Source: Sphingobium boeckii
Lineage (GTDB): Bacteria > Pseudomonadota > Alphaproteobacteria > Sphingomonadales > Sphingomonadaceae
Direction: 5' to 3'
Length of the DNA: 64,000 bases
Assembly: GCF_014199215.1 (NCBI RefSeq)
Contig: NZ_JACIJC010000001.1
Coordinates: forward strand, 684,001 to 748,000
Position 1 is the stretch's first letter, and each line of letters begins with the position of its first letter. The position numbers and the translations under genes were made by a program. The notes beneath the pieces were generated by a model. The model searched no databases, was not told where the DNA came from, and saw nothing but the letters and a program-made list of their open reading frames with translations. Shown here in pieces: positions 53,044-62,837 of this stretch.

Positions 53044-55563
53044 CTAGTAAATCCCGTCACGTTTTTGCAAGAATTCGCGGTCTCCGGCGCTGATGGCGGC
53101 GGGGCCGGCGGCCTTGTCGGCTTTCTTCGGTTTGGCGATCTCATCCTTGCGGATGGAACGGCGCGGCTCGCTTTCGGGCTTGAAGGCTTCCCAGATGACG
53201 GCCGCCTTGGGTTCGTCACCTGGCCAGGCACCAAACACCTTGCGACCGCTCTTGCGATCGATGCGCACCATGCGGATGCCCGGTGGCGCCTTGAACGGCA
53301 CCACGGGCATATCGACCATCGCCTTTTTGGCGAAGGAAAGGAAAATCGGCGCGGCGAGCGTGCCGCCCTGGGCATAGCCGCCCATCGGGCGCGGCTGATC
53401 GAAGCCCATATACACGCCAGCGACGAGATCGGCCGATCCGCCCACGAACCACACATTGGTCGGGCCGCTGGTCGTGCCGGTCTTGCCGAAGATTGGGCGC
53501 TTCAGCGCCTGCAACGATGGTGCGGTGCCGCGCAGGATCACGCCTTCGAGAATATGGACCATCTGATAGGCGGTCATCGGATCGAGCGCCTGCTTTGTGC
53601 GGGCGGGCGGGCGGGGCATGGCCTTGCCATCCCAATCCTTGGCGTTGCAGCGTTCGCACGGGCGGGTGTCGGCGCGGAAGATCACCTTGCCCTTGCGATC
53701 CTGCACATAGTCGATCAGCGACGGGCTCATCGCCTTGCCGTTGTTCGCCAGCATCGCATAGGCGTTGGTCAGCCGCATCACCGTGGTGTCGCCCGCGCCC
53801 AGAGCAATGGCGAGCACTTTGGGATAGAGCTTGCCCGGCGCGCTGACGCCCATCCGCGCTGCGGTTTCCACCACCTTGTCCATGCCGGTCTGCGATGCGG
53901 TGCGCACGGTCATCAAATTGCGCGATTGCTCGATGCCCCAGCGCATCGTCTGCGGCCCCGCGCCAGCACTGCCGCCGAAATTGCGGAAGCATTTCTGGCC
54001 GAGGCGACCGCCCTGGTAGACGCAAAAGGGTCCGTCCACGATGATCGACGCCGGGGTCATGCCATTGTCCAGCGCGGCGGAATAAGCGATCGGCTTGAAG
54101 GTGGAGCCGGGCTGGCGCTCCGCCTGGGTGGCGCGATTGTAACTGGCGAGTTGCGCGTCGAACCCGCCCTGCATCGCCAGCACGCGGCCGGTATGCGGAT
54201 CTTCCACCACCATGCCGCCCGACACTTCGGGGATGTTGCGCAGCGCCCACAGGCTGCCTTCCTGTTTCACTGCGATGATATCGCCGGGCTGCATCGCACT
54301 GAACGCCGTGCCGCCGCTGCGCTTTGGCATGGCGGCGGCGCTGGCGGGCAGCGCGCCCGTGCTGCCATCGGTGAAGCCGATCGTCGCACTGCCGCCATCC
54401 TTGGACAGCACCACGGCGGCGCGCCAGTCATCGTAATTGATGCCGATATTCTTGACGACGAAATTGGTCTGCCAGCGTTCGCCGACCTCGATCCTGGCAA
54501 TCGGTCCGCTCCAGCCCTTGCCGCGATCATAGCGCAGCAGCCCTTCGCGCAGCGCATCCTCCGCATAATCCTGCAGTTTGGGATCGAGCGAGGTGCGCAC
54601 CCAGAGACCACCGTCATAAACGCTGTAGGGCTTGCGTCCGTCATCCGACGATTCGCCGAATTTGGAGATGAGCAGGCGACGCACCTCTTCCATATAATAG
54701 TCGCCGACGCGCTCATAACGCGCGCCGCCCGTGGGTTTCAGCCCGAGTGGCTGGGCCTTGGCATCGCTTGCCTGCGCCTGGGTGATGAATTCGTTGCGCG
54801 CCATCTCTCCCAGCACGAAATTGCGGCGAGAGATCGCTTTTTCGGCATATTTGGCACGGCCATAGGTGGACGGTGCCTTGGGCAGGATCGCCAGAAACGC
54901 CATCTCGTTGAGCGTCAGCCCATCCACATCCTTGTTGAAATAGGCGCGGGCCGCGGCCTGCACGCCGAAACTGTTGCGCCCCAATGCGATCTGGTTGAGG
55001 TACAATTCCATGATCTGCTCTTTGGTGAGCGCGGCTTCGATCCTCCTGGCGAGGATCGCTTCCTTCATCTTGCGGACGTAGCTCACTTCGTTGGTCAGCA
55101 GCAGATTCTTGGCTACCTGCTGGGTGATGGTCGATGCGCCCACCGGGCGACCGGAACTGGTGAGATTGTTGACCGCCGCGCTGATGATGCCGGGATAATC
55201 CAGGCCACCATGTTCGAAGAACGTCCGGTCTTCCGCGGCCATGAACGCCTGGACCAGCGGCTTGGGAAATTCCTCATAGGCAAGCTGGACCCGGCGTTCG
55301 CGCGCATAGCTGTGCACCGGCGTGCCATCGATCGCGCGCACGCTGGTGGGCAAAGGCGGCTCATAGGTTTTCAGCGTTTCAACCGAAGGCAGGTTGCGCG
55401 CGAAGATCGCCCAGATCAGCAGCCATCCGATCAGCGCCAGCAGGACCAGCGCCATCAGCCATCGAACCCACCGCTTCTGGCGCCATTGCCGCACAGTCTC
55501 CCAAGCGCCACTGGCTTCGCGCTTGATCTTGTAGCTGAAGTTTTCCGCGGCCGGTTCGGTCAT
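53044..55563 (-). CDS. mrcA: Penicillin-binding protein 1A
   Basis: An 839-residue bifunctional peptidoglycan synthase. Cytoplasmic N-terminus, one membrane segment (about 35-55), glycosyltransferase domain (AAEDRTFFEHGG, STITQQVAKNLLL) and transpeptidase with STFK, SRN and KTGTT. The OB-like insertion between domains is present. ATG 55563 lies 50 bp after the amidase gene. Confidence 0.96.
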   Translation of the reverse strand: MTEPAAENFSYKIKREASGAWETVRQWRQKRWVRWLMALVLLALIGWLLIWAIFARNLPSVETLKTYEPPLPTSVRAIDGTPVHSYARERRVQLAYEEFPKPLVQAFMAAEDRTFFEHGGLDYPGIISAAVNNLTSSGRPVGASTITQQVAKNLLLTNEVSYVRKMKEAILARRIEAALTKEQIMELYLNQIALGRNSFGVQAAARAYFNKDVDGLTLNEMAFLAILPKAPSTYGRAKYAEKAISRRNFVLGEMARNEFITQAQASDAKAQPLGLKPTGGARYERVGDYYMEEVRRLLISKFGESSDDGRKPYSVYDGGLWVRTSLDPKLQDYAEDALREGLLRYDRGKGWSGPIARIEVGERWQTNFVVKNIGINYDDWRAAVVLSKDGGSATIGFTDGSTGALPASAAAMPKRSGGTAFSAMQPGDIIAVKQEGSLWALRNIPEVSGGMVVEDPHTGRVLAMQGGFDAQLASYNRATQAERQPGSTFKPIAYSAALDNGMTPASIIVDGPFCVYQGGRLGQKCFRNFGGSAGAGPQTMRWGIEQSRNLMTVRTASQTGMDKVVETAARMGVSAPGKLYPKVLAIALGAGDTTVMRLTNAYAMLANNGKAMSPSLIDYVQDRKGKVIFRADTRPCERCNAKDWDGKAMPRPPARTKQALDPMTAYQMVHILEGVILRGTAPSLQALKRPIFGKTGTTSGPTNVWFVGGSADLVAGVYMGFDQPRPMGGYAQGGTLAAPIFLSFAKKAMVDMPVVPFKAPPGIRMVRIDRKSGRKVFGAWPGDEPKAAVIWEAFKPESEPRRSIRKDEIAKPKKADKAAGPAAISAGDREFLQKRDGIY

Positions 55564-55613
55564 GACGGACCGGCTCTAGCAACTTTTAAGCGCTTTGCCA
55601 GCCATGGGGAGGA

Positions 55614-56498
55614 TCACTTTGCCGCGCGTTTGGCGAAATGGGTCTCGATCGCGCTCGCTGCGCCGTCGACGATGCTTTCCCGGCCCTGTCTGGAAAAGAT
55701 GAACGCGGCATCGGCCTCATTGCTCAGATAGCCCGTTTCGAAAAGTACCGAGGGCACGTCGGGCGCTTTCAATACGATCAGCGCGGCAAAGCGGTGATAA
55801 TCGGTGCGGAACGGCACATTGCCGGATTCGCGACGGAGCAGCGCGGCGAATTGGGATGATATTTCCATCGTCTCGCGCTGCGTGAGATCGATCAGGATCG
55901 AGCTGACATCACCGCTGGCGCCCCCCAGATTGACGCCGTTCAGGATATCCGCCTTGTTTTCCCGCGCGGCGAGCCGTGCGGCCTCCCTGTCGGATGCGAT
56001 TTCGGACAGCGTATAGATTGTCGCGCCGGACGCCAGGGGATTGGCGGCGCTGTCCGCATGGATGGACAGGAACAGATTGGCCTTCAGCCGGCGCGCGATC
56101 TCATAGCGCTGGTTGAGCACGATAAAACGGTCGTCCTCCCGCGTCAGCGCCACACGCACCCGGCCCGATTCCACCAGCCGATCGCGGATCGCGCGCGCCA
56201 GGGTGAGTGTCGCCTCCTTTTCGCGCTGGCCCCCATAAGGGGAGAGGGCGCCCGGATCGTGCCCGCCATGCCCCGCGTCGATCACGACCAGCGGCCGGCC
56301 GGCGGGGCCGAGTATCCGGGGTAGCGGCGGTGCCTTGCGCGGCGGGTCCAGCTTGATGGTGAGATTATATTTGCTCCGCGGGGGCGGGCGGCGGAGAAAT
56401 CTGGGAAGTTCCCAGCCCAGAAAGGTGGGCGCGGCGGATGACGACGCGACCGGGTTCGCCGCGAGCATAGATGCCATGATCAGAAAGCCCGCTCCCAT
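55614..56498 (-). CDS. N-acetylmuramoyl-L-alanine amidase (AmiC-type, Amidase_3)
   Basis: A 294-residue periplasmic zinc amidase cleaving peptidoglycan side chains at division. Signal peptide to about residue 22; no AMIN domain. Zinc and catalytic residues in VIDAGHGGHDPGA, GQREKEATL, LSIHADSA and LFETGYLSN. It heads the amidase-mrcA-prfB-methyltransferase run and is divergent from rne. Confidence 0.93.
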   Translation of the reverse strand: MGAGFLIMASMLAANPVASSSAAPTFLGWELPRFLRRPPPRSKYNLTIKLDPPRKAPPLPRILGPAGRPLVVIDAGHGGHDPGALSPYGGQREKEATLTLARAIRDRLVESGRVRVALTREDDRFIVLNQRYEIARRLKANLFLSIHADSAANPLASGATIYTLSEIASDREAARLAARENKADILNGVNLGGASGDVSSILIDLTQRETMEISSQFAALLRRESGNVPFRTDYHRFAALIVLKAPDVPSVLFETGYLSNEADAAFIFSRQGRESIVDGAASAIETHFAKRAAK

Positions 56499-56935
56499 GG
56501 ATGCCTTATTGCCAGCATCAGCGGGCTTGGGTCCAGCCCGGCTGGAAGATTAAGATCCTGTTCACCATATCCATCCATATCGCTTGGCGCAGGCTCCGCG
56601 CTTTTTGTTGCCCCCGGGCAATGTGAATGCTAGCGATGCAAGCGGCTGGAAAAGCGCACTGCTTTCTACCAGTCAAACGCGAATCGCCCGATCCGGGCGA
56701 TCAATTCAGGTTGACGCTGCAATGAGGCATTTCTCCCCCCTAACGCATCAGGCCCGCCGGGCCGTGGATGCGCGGGCTTTGGGGGAGGCTCCGGCCGATC
56801 GGGCCGGACATGCTTACGCAGCAGAGGCATATTTCACATCAACCAAGATGCCCGCGGCGCTTTGCCCGGCATCCCATTCATTTCGCGCGCCGCCGGCCTA
56901 TCTGGCCGGGATGAGGCGCGCACGGAGAATTTTCA
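56499..56935. promoter_or_regulatory. Divergent promoter and structured leader of rne
   Basis: 437 bp between the amidase and rne starts. Stem-loops on the rne side: ATCGCCCG-ATC-CGGGCGAT (56683-56701) and TCCGGCC-GATCG-GGCCGGA (56790-56808), plus a GGCCCG/GGGCC stem near 56752. Structured rne leaders mediate feedback by RNase E in other bacteria; that role here is inference. GGAG lies 9-10 bases before the rne ATG. Confidence 0.5.
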
Positions 56936-59704
56936 ATGACAATGCGTATGCTGATCGACGCGCGCCACCGGGAAGAGACCCGTGTGGCGGTGGTCAAGGG
57001 TAACCGGATCGAGGAATTCGATTTCGAATCCGCCGAGCACAAGCAGCTCAAGGGCAATATCTATCTCGCCAAAGTAACCAGGGTCGAACCGTCGCTTCAG
57101 GCGGCGTTCGTCGATTATGGCGGCAATCGCCATGGTTTCCTGGCGTTTAGCGAAATTCATCCCGATTATTACCAGATCCCCAAGGAAGATCGTGAAGCGC
57201 TGCTGCGCGAGGAAGCCGAGCACGCCGCCGAGGAAGAGGCGCTGCGCGCGCGTGCCGATGAGGATGATGACGACGAGGATTATGGCGACGACCGCGAGGG
57301 CGGCGATGATGATGGCATTGAGGAAATGTCCGACATCGATCACGATTATGACGCCGATGAAGACGGCGATCAGGAAGAGCGTGCTTCTGAAGATGGCGCG
57401 CCGCGCAGCGAAGGCGGACGCGGCCGTGGTCGCCGCGGCAAGGCGCAGGCCGATGACGGCGCTGTAGAAGCGCTGCGCACGAAGCGCATGAATTTGCGCC
57501 GTCGCTACAAGATTCAGGATGTGATTCGCCGCCGTCAGGTGCTGCTGGTTCAGGTCGTGAAGGAAGAGCGCGGCAATAAGGGCGCTGCGCTCACCACCTA
57601 TCTGTCGCTGGCCGGCCGTTATTGCGTGCTCATGCCAAACACGTCGCATGGCGGCGGGATCAGCCGCAAGATTTCGAATGCGGGCGATCGCAAGCGTTTG
57701 AAGTCGATCATGGCCGATATGCAATTGCCGTCCAGCATGGGCTGCATCGTGCGCACCGCCGGGCTCAGCCGCACAAAGGTAGAGATCAAGCGCGATTTCG
57801 ATTATCTGGCGCGCCTGTGGGACGAAATCCGCGAAAAGACGCTGGCTTCCGCAGCACCTGCGCTGGTTTATGGTGACAGCGATCTGATGAAGCGGGCGAT
57901 CCGCGACATCTATAACCGCGATATCGAAGACGTGATCATCGAGGGCGAGGAGGGGTATCGCGCAGCGAAGGACTTCATGAAGCTCCTCATGCCGAGCCAT
58001 GCCCGCAAGGTGAAGCCCTATGCGGACGCCGTGCCGCTGTTCCAGCGCTTTGGCGTGGAAGACCAGTTGGCGGCGATGTATAACCCCACCGTCCAGCTCA
58101 AATCGGGCGGCTATCTGGTGATCAACCCCACCGAAGCGCTCGTCTCGATCGATATCAACTCCGGTCGTTCGACCCGTGAGCATGGTATCGAGCAGACCGC
58201 GGTCGCGACCAATCTGGAAGCGGCGCACGAGATTGCCCGCCAGCTTCGCCTGCGCGATATGGCCGGCCTGGTCGTGATCGATTTCATCGACATGGAGAAT
58301 AACTCCAACATCCGTAAGGTCGAAAAGGCCATGAAGGGTGCGCTGGCGAACGATCGCGCGCGCATCCAGGTGGGCCGGATCAGCTCCTTTGGTCTGATGG
58401 AGATGAGCCGCCAGCGCTTGCGCACCGGTGTGCTTGAAGCCTCCACCCGCGTTTGCCCGCATTGCGAAGGCACCGGACTGGTGCGCACGGCATCGTCGGC
58501 AGGTCTGTCCGCGCTGCGGATGCTGGAAGACGAAGCCGGTCGTGGCCGCGGCAGCCGCCTCACCCTGCGCGCCAGCCAGGAAGCCGCCGTTTATGTGCTC
58601 AATCGCAAGCGCGCCGAACTGGCCGAGATCGAAGAGCGCTATGGCGTCCTGATCGACATCCTGCCCGACGGCGAGACCGAGGGCGCGCGCATGAGCGTCG
58701 AGGCCAGCGGCCCGCCGCCCGAGCACGCGCCGCGGTTTGAGCTGCCCGTGTTCGAGGATGACGACGACGATCTGCCGTTGGAAGACGAGGACGAGGAAGA
58801 AGAGACCGTCGCCGAGGAAGAAGCGCGCGAGGCTCGCGAAGAACGAGGCGAGCGTGGCGAGCGCGAAGGGGGTGGCAAGCGCCGTCGCCGTCGCCGTGGC
58901 CGCCGCAGCGGACGCCGCGAAGATGGCGAACCCCGCGAGGAGGGTGATGAACCCCGCAGCGAGGACGAGCCCGGTCACGAAGACGATGCAGAGTCCATCG
59001 AGGGCGAGGCTACCGAGGCGCAGGAAGCGGGCGACCGCGAGGCCGATACCGAAGAAGGCCGCGATGCCAAGCGTCGCCGCAGCCGTCGTGGCCGCCGTGG
59101 TGGTCGTCGTCGTCGCGAAGGTGGCGAAGCTGGTGCGGAAGGTTCGGAAGAGCTGAATGCCGAGGGCGAGACGGTTGAAGCCGAAGCATCTTCGGACGCC
59201 GAAGCGGCTGCTGAACCTGTGGCCGAAACGGAGGACAAGCCCAAGCGGGCGCGTCGCCGTCCCAAGGCCGAAGCCAAGATCGATCCGCCCGCTGCGCCGG
59301 AGGCAGAAGCCGCACCGACCGAAGCGCCCAAGCGTCGTGGCCGTGCCAAGGCCGCGCCCGTCGCTGAGATCGCTGCTGTGGAAGCGGTCGTTTCCGAAGT
59401 GCCTGCACCGGCTGCCGAAGAGGTTGTGGCCGAGAAGCCCAAGCGCGGCCGCAAGAAAGCCGCGCCCAAGGCCGATGCCGAGCCTGAAGTCGTGGCGGAG
59501 CCTGAAGTCGTGATCGAAGCACCCGTTGAAGCCGCTTCGGAAGAGGCTGTTGCCGAAAAGCCCAAGCGGACGCGTAAAAAGGCTGTCACCCAGGCAGAGG
59601 CGGCACCCGCCGTTGAAGCCAAGACGGCCGAAGCAACGGCCGAGGCCGAGGACGCCGAACCGCGTCGCGGCTGGTGGCAGCGGACGTTCGGCGCACCGGA
59701 GTAA
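56936..59704 (+). CDS. rne: Ribonuclease E
   Basis: A 922-residue endoribonuclease and degradosome scaffold. The S1 domain (about 37-200) is split by a long Asp/Glu-rich insertion (about 95-165), as in other alphaproteobacteria. The catalytic domain has INPTEALVSIDINSGRST and VVIDFIDMEN; the Zn-link is CPHCEG. The last about 330 residues are disordered Arg/Glu/Ala/Lys low complexity for RNA and partner binding. Starts at ATG 56936 or 56942. Confidence 0.96.
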   Translation: MTMRMLIDARHREETRVAVVKGNRIEEFDFESAEHKQLKGNIYLAKVTRVEPSLQAAFVDYGGNRHGFLAFSEIHPDYYQIPKEDREALLREEAEHAAEEEALRARADEDDDDEDYGDDREGGDDDGIEEMSDIDHDYDADEDGDQEERASEDGAPRSEGGRGRGRRGKAQADDGAVEALRTKRMNLRRRYKIQDVIRRRQVLLVQVVKEERGNKGAALTTYLSLAGRYCVLMPNTSHGGGISRKISNAGDRKRLKSIMADMQLPSSMGCIVRTAGLSRTKVEIKRDFDYLARLWDEIREKTLASAAPALVYGDSDLMKRAIRDIYNRDIEDVIIEGEEGYRAAKDFMKLLMPSHARKVKPYADAVPLFQRFGVEDQLAAMYNPTVQLKSGGYLVINPTEALVSIDINSGRSTREHGIEQTAVATNLEAAHEIARQLRLRDMAGLVVIDFIDMENNSNIRKVEKAMKGALANDRARIQVGRISSFGLMEMSRQRLRTGVLEASTRVCPHCEGTGLVRTASSAGLSALRMLEDEAGRGRGSRLTLRASQEAAVYVLNRKRAELAEIEERYGVLIDILPDGETEGARMSVEASGPPPEHAPRFELPVFEDDDDDLPLEDEDEEEETVAEEEAREAREERGERGEREGGGKRRRRRRGRRSGRREDGEPREEGDEPRSEDEPGHEDDAESIEGEATEAQEAGDREADTEEGRDAKRRRSRRGRRGGRRRREGGEAGAEGSEELNAEGETVEAEASSDAEAAAEPVAETEDKPKRARRRPKAEAKIDPPAAPEAEAAPTEAPKRRGRAKAAPVAEIAAVEAVVSEVPAPAAEEVVAEKPKRGRKKAAPKADAEPEVVAEPEVVIEAPVEAASEEAVAEKPKRTRKKAVTQAEAAPAVEAKTAEATAEAEDAEPRRGWWQRTFGAPE

Positions 59705-59735
59705 TCGGCGCCAAGGTTGGATACGCCCGCGCCCG

Positions 59736-59827
59736 CCGTCATGCTGAACTTGTTTCAGCATCCATTCGTCCGCCCCACCATTGGTCTGGACTTTGGAATG
59801 GACCTGGAAACACGTTCAGGGTGACGG
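59736..59827. repeat. Repeat family 2, copy c
   Basis: Begins CCGTCATGCTGAACTTG, contains TTTCAGCATCCATTCG and GGAATGGACCT, and ends ACGTTCAGGGTGACGG. Lies just after the rne stop, where it could form the 3' end of the mRNA. Confidence 0.88.
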
Positions 59828-59893
59828 CGGGAGGGATTGTTCGAAGCTACTTTAATCCCGGGTTCAGACGGGAAGACGGAAGGAAGAGCGGCC

Positions 59894-61264
59894 ATGGCCA
59901 TCCAGTTCCGATCTTTTGCGCCGGCGATCCGCTTTGCGATCGCGCTTCTGCTCTCCCTGGCCGTGCTGGTGCGCCCGGCCTTTGCTCAATCGATCCTGCG
60001 TGATGCGGAGACCGAGGCGCTCTTTGCCGACATGTCCGCCCCGCTCATCGTGGCGGCGGGGCTCGATCCCCGCAATGTGAAGGTCGTGCTGATCAACGAT
60101 CCGTCGATCAACGCCTTCGTCGCGGGCGGTCAGGCGGTCTATATCCATTCCGGCCTGATTTCGGCCGCGGACAATATCAATGAAGTGCAAGGCGTGGTCG
60201 CGCATGAAATCGGCCACATCACCGGCGGACATATCGTGCGTTTCGGCGAGGGGATGAAGGTGGCTTCGGGCATCAGCATCCTGAGCCTGGTGCTGGGCGC
60301 AGCCGCGCTGGCGGCAGGCGCTGGCGATGCCGGCATGGGTATCTTGGCGGCGGGTCAGCAGGCGGCGATGGGCAAGTTTCTCGCGTTCAGCCGCACGCAG
60401 GAATCCAGTGCCGATGCCGCGGGCGTCAGTTTTCTCGCAAAGGCCGGAATCAGTGGCAAAGGCTCGCTCGCTTTTTTCAAGCGGCTGCAGAATATGGAAT
60501 ATCGGCTCGGCATCCCGCAGACCGACAGTTATGCGCGCACCCACCCGCTGAGCGGGGAGCGGATCGCAGTGCTTGAGCATCAATATCAATCATCGCCATC
60601 CTGGAATGCACCGATCGATCAAACGCTCGAGGCGCGGTTCGAGCGTGTGAAGGCCAAGCTCAATGGCTTCGTTTCGGAGCCGGCCACGACGCTCAGGCAA
60701 TATCCCGAACGCGACAAGACCGTGCCTGCGCGCTACGCCCGCGCCTATGCTTGGCATAAATCGGCTTATCCCGATAAGGCGCTGGCCGAGGTTTCATCCT
60801 TGCTGACCACCAATCCCGACGATCCCTATTTCCTGGAACTCGAAGGCCAGATCCTGCTGGAATCGGGCCGGGTGGCCGAGGCCCTGCCGCCGCTGCGGGA
60901 AGCGGTGGAGCGCACGCGCAATCAGCCGTTGATCGCCGCACTCTTCGGCCATGCGTTGATCGCGACGGAAGATCCGAAGAATTTCGATGAGGCGCGCACC
61001 GTGCTGAAGGCCGCTGTAGCGCGCGACAATGACAATCCTTTTGCCTGGTATCAGCTCGGCGTGGTCTATGAGCGCGAGGGCGATGTACCGCGCGCGCAAC
61101 TGGCAACCGCGGAGCGCTATAATCTGGAGGGCGTGGCCCCGCTCGCGCTTGCCAATGCGCGGCAGGCCATGCAGGGCATCCCTGAAGGCACTTCCGATTG
61201 GCTGCGGGCGCAGGATATCGCGCTCGTGTCCGAGGCTGAAGTGCAGAAAAAGAAGAAGCGGTAG
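59894..61264 (+). CDS. Periplasmic M48 metalloprotease with TPR repeats (BepA-like)
   Basis: A 456-residue protease/chaperone. Signal peptide ends RPAFAQ. Zinc motif HEIGH (VVAHEIGHITGGHIV) with the third ligand in SRTQESSADAAG. TPR-like repeats from about residue 270 to the end. BepA-type proteins clear misassembled outer-membrane proteins. AGGAAGAG precedes ATG 59894. The DsbA-like gene follows by 34 bp. Confidence 0.92.
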   Translation: MAIQFRSFAPAIRFAIALLLSLAVLVRPAFAQSILRDAETEALFADMSAPLIVAAGLDPRNVKVVLINDPSINAFVAGGQAVYIHSGLISAADNINEVQGVVAHEIGHITGGHIVRFGEGMKVASGISILSLVLGAAALAAGAGDAGMGILAAGQQAAMGKFLAFSRTQESSADAAGVSFLAKAGISGKGSLAFFKRLQNMEYRLGIPQTDSYARTHPLSGERIAVLEHQYQSSPSWNAPIDQTLEARFERVKAKLNGFVSEPATTLRQYPERDKTVPARYARAYAWHKSAYPDKALAEVSSLLTTNPDDPYFLELEGQILLESGRVAEALPPLREAVERTRNQPLIAALFGHALIATEDPKNFDEARTVLKAAVARDNDNPFAWYQLGVVYEREGDVPRAQLATAERYNLEGVAPLALANARQAMQGIPEGTSDWLRAQDIALVSEAEVQKKKKR

Positions 61265-61298
61265 GCCGCGCGGCCGGATAAGTGAGCGGATATCTTCA

Positions 61299-62048
61299 AT
61301 GACACCCAAGGAAAAGACGATCATGATTGCAGGCGGCGCATTTCTTGCTGGAGCCGCGGCGACCGCGCTTGCGGCCACCGTCAGTGGCGGTGCCAGCATA
61401 GCCGGCGTCAGTGAGGCCGAGCGCACGAAGATCGAGGCCGTGGTGCGCGCCTATATTCTGGATCATCCCGAAATCATTCCGGAAGCCATGCAGAAACTGG
61501 AGCAGAAGCAGGCGGCCGGCGCGGTCGAGGCCAATCGCGCGCAGATCGAAACGCCATTTGCAGGTGCCTGGGCGGGCAATGAAAAGGGCGACGCTACTCT
61601 GGTCGTCTTTTATGATTATGCCTGCGGTTTCTGCCGCAAGAGCCTGCCCGATATCGAGCGGTTGCTGGCTGAGGACAAGGGTCTGAAGATCGTGTTCCGC
61701 GAACTGCCGATCCTCAGCCCGGAGAGCGAAGTGGCAGCGCGCGTCAGTCTGGCTGCGGCGAAGCAGGGCAAGTTCAAGGCGTTTCACGATGCGCTCTATG
61801 CCGAGGGCCGCCCCACCGCCGCAAATGTGGAAAAGGTGGAAGCCAAGCTCGGCCTGGATAGCAAGCGCATCGCAGCCGAGGCCGGCTCGGGCGAATATCA
61901 GAAGGAAATAGACGCCAACATCGCGGTCGCGCGCGCCTTGGGTTTCACCGGCACGCCAAGCTGGGTGGTGGGCGATCAGGTGCTGAACGGCGCCGTGGGC
62001 TATGACGCGCTGAAGGCCGCGATCGCGGACGCGCGCAAGAAGGGGTAA
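61299..62048 (+). CDS. DsbA-family thiol-disulfide oxidoreductase
   Basis: A 249-residue periplasmic thioredoxin-fold protein. N-terminal signal/anchor (IMIAGGAFLAGAAATALAA), then a helical segment and a thioredoxin domain with CGFC (FYDYACGFCRKSLP) and cis-Pro in TGTPSWVVGDQ. It resembles the Com1/ScsC-like branch rather than classic DsbA (CPHC). Probably co-transcribed with the M48 protease. Confidence 0.9.
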   Translation: MTPKEKTIMIAGGAFLAGAAATALAATVSGGASIAGVSEAERTKIEAVVRAYILDHPEIIPEAMQKLEQKQAAGAVEANRAQIETPFAGAWAGNEKGDATLVVFYDYACGFCRKSLPDIERLLAEDKGLKIVFRELPILSPESEVAARVSLAAAKQGKFKAFHDALYAEGRPTAANVEKVEAKLGLDSKRIAAEAGSGEYQKEIDANIAVARALGFTGTPSWVVGDQVLNGAVGYDALKAAIADARKKG

Positions 62049-62062
62049 TTTGACTCCTTTTT

Positions 62063-62146
62063 ACCGTTCGGGCTGAGCCTGTCGAAGTCTTTTCCTTCTC
62101 GTGATTTTGAAGAAGAAAGGGCTTCGACAGGCTCAGCCCAAACGGG
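62063..62146. repeat. Repeat family 3, copy b (24-bp hairpin)
   Basis: Arms 62064-62087 and 62122-62145 pair at 23 of 24 positions (CCGTTCGGGCTGAGCC... with CTTCGACAGGCTCAGCC...), loop 34 bases. Between convergent DsbA-like and rlmE genes. Confidence 0.9.
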
Positions 62147-62162
62147 ATTTGAAATATCGAAT

Positions 62163-62837
62163 TTAATCTTCGGTCAGCCGCCCCTTGAACCCCTGCGCAA
62201 TCACATACCATTCGGACGAATCCTTCCGGCTCGCGGCGGGTTTGGCGTGTTTCACGGTGGTGAAGTTCTTCTTGAGGATCGCGAGAAGCGCGTGATCCGT
62301 GCCCCCGGCGAAGACCTTCGCCACAAAGGCGCCGCCCGGCTCCAGCACATCGCACGCGAAATCCACTGCGGCCTCCACCAGCCCCATGGTGCGCAGATGA
62401 TCGGTCTGCGGGTGGCCCACCGTATTGGCGGCCATGTCGGACAGGATCAGGTCGGCCGGGCCGCCCAGGGCGTCCTTCAGCGCTTCGAGCGCCTCATCGG
62501 CCAGGAAGTCCATCTCGAAGATCGTTACGCCGTCGATCGGATCGACGGGCAGCAGATCGATGCCGACGATTGTGGCACGCGGCACGGTCTTGCGGGCGAC
62601 CTGGCTCCAGCCGCCCGGCGCGATCCCCAGATCGAGGATGCGTTTCGCGCCTTTCAGCAGGTTGAATTTCTCGTCCAGCCCGATCAATTTATAGGCCGCA
62701 CGGCTGCGATAGCCTTCGGCGCGCGCCTTCTTCACCCAGGGATCGTTCAACTGGCGCTCCAGCCAGCGCGTCGATTGCGCGGTGCGGCCCTTTGATGTCT
62801 TGACGCGCGTCCGCCCGCCCGATCCGCCCCGGCTCAT
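62163..62837 (-). CDS. rlmE: 23S rRNA (uridine 2'-O) methyltransferase RlmE
   Basis: A 224-residue FtsJ-family enzyme. YRSRAAYKLIGLDEKF, LDLGIAPGGWSQVA (SAM site) and LILSDMAANTVGHPQTDH carry the K-D-K-E framework. The N-terminal 30 residues are Arg/Gly/Lys-rich. ATG 62837 overlaps the ppx stop by 4 bp. Confidence 0.95.
   Translation of the reverse strand: MSRGGSGGRTRVKTSKGRTAQSTRWLERQLNDPWVKKARAEGYRSRAAYKLIGLDEKFNLLKGAKRILDLGIAPGGWSQVARKTVPRATIVGIDLLPVDPIDGVTIFEMDFLADEALEALKDALGGPADLILSDMAANTVGHPQTDHLRTMGLVEAAVDFACDVLEPGGAFVAKVFAGGTDHALLAILKKNFTTVKHAKPAASRKDSSEWYVIAQGFKGRLTED

Noticed and set aside
53065-55731. Very long open frame on the plus strand opposite mrcA (888 codons), and a similar 942-codon frame opposite rne (56933-59761)
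   Set aside because: High-GC codon bias leaves the complementary frame open. The translations are low-complexity or His/Arg/Asp-rich without domains, while the opposite strand encodes complete known proteins.
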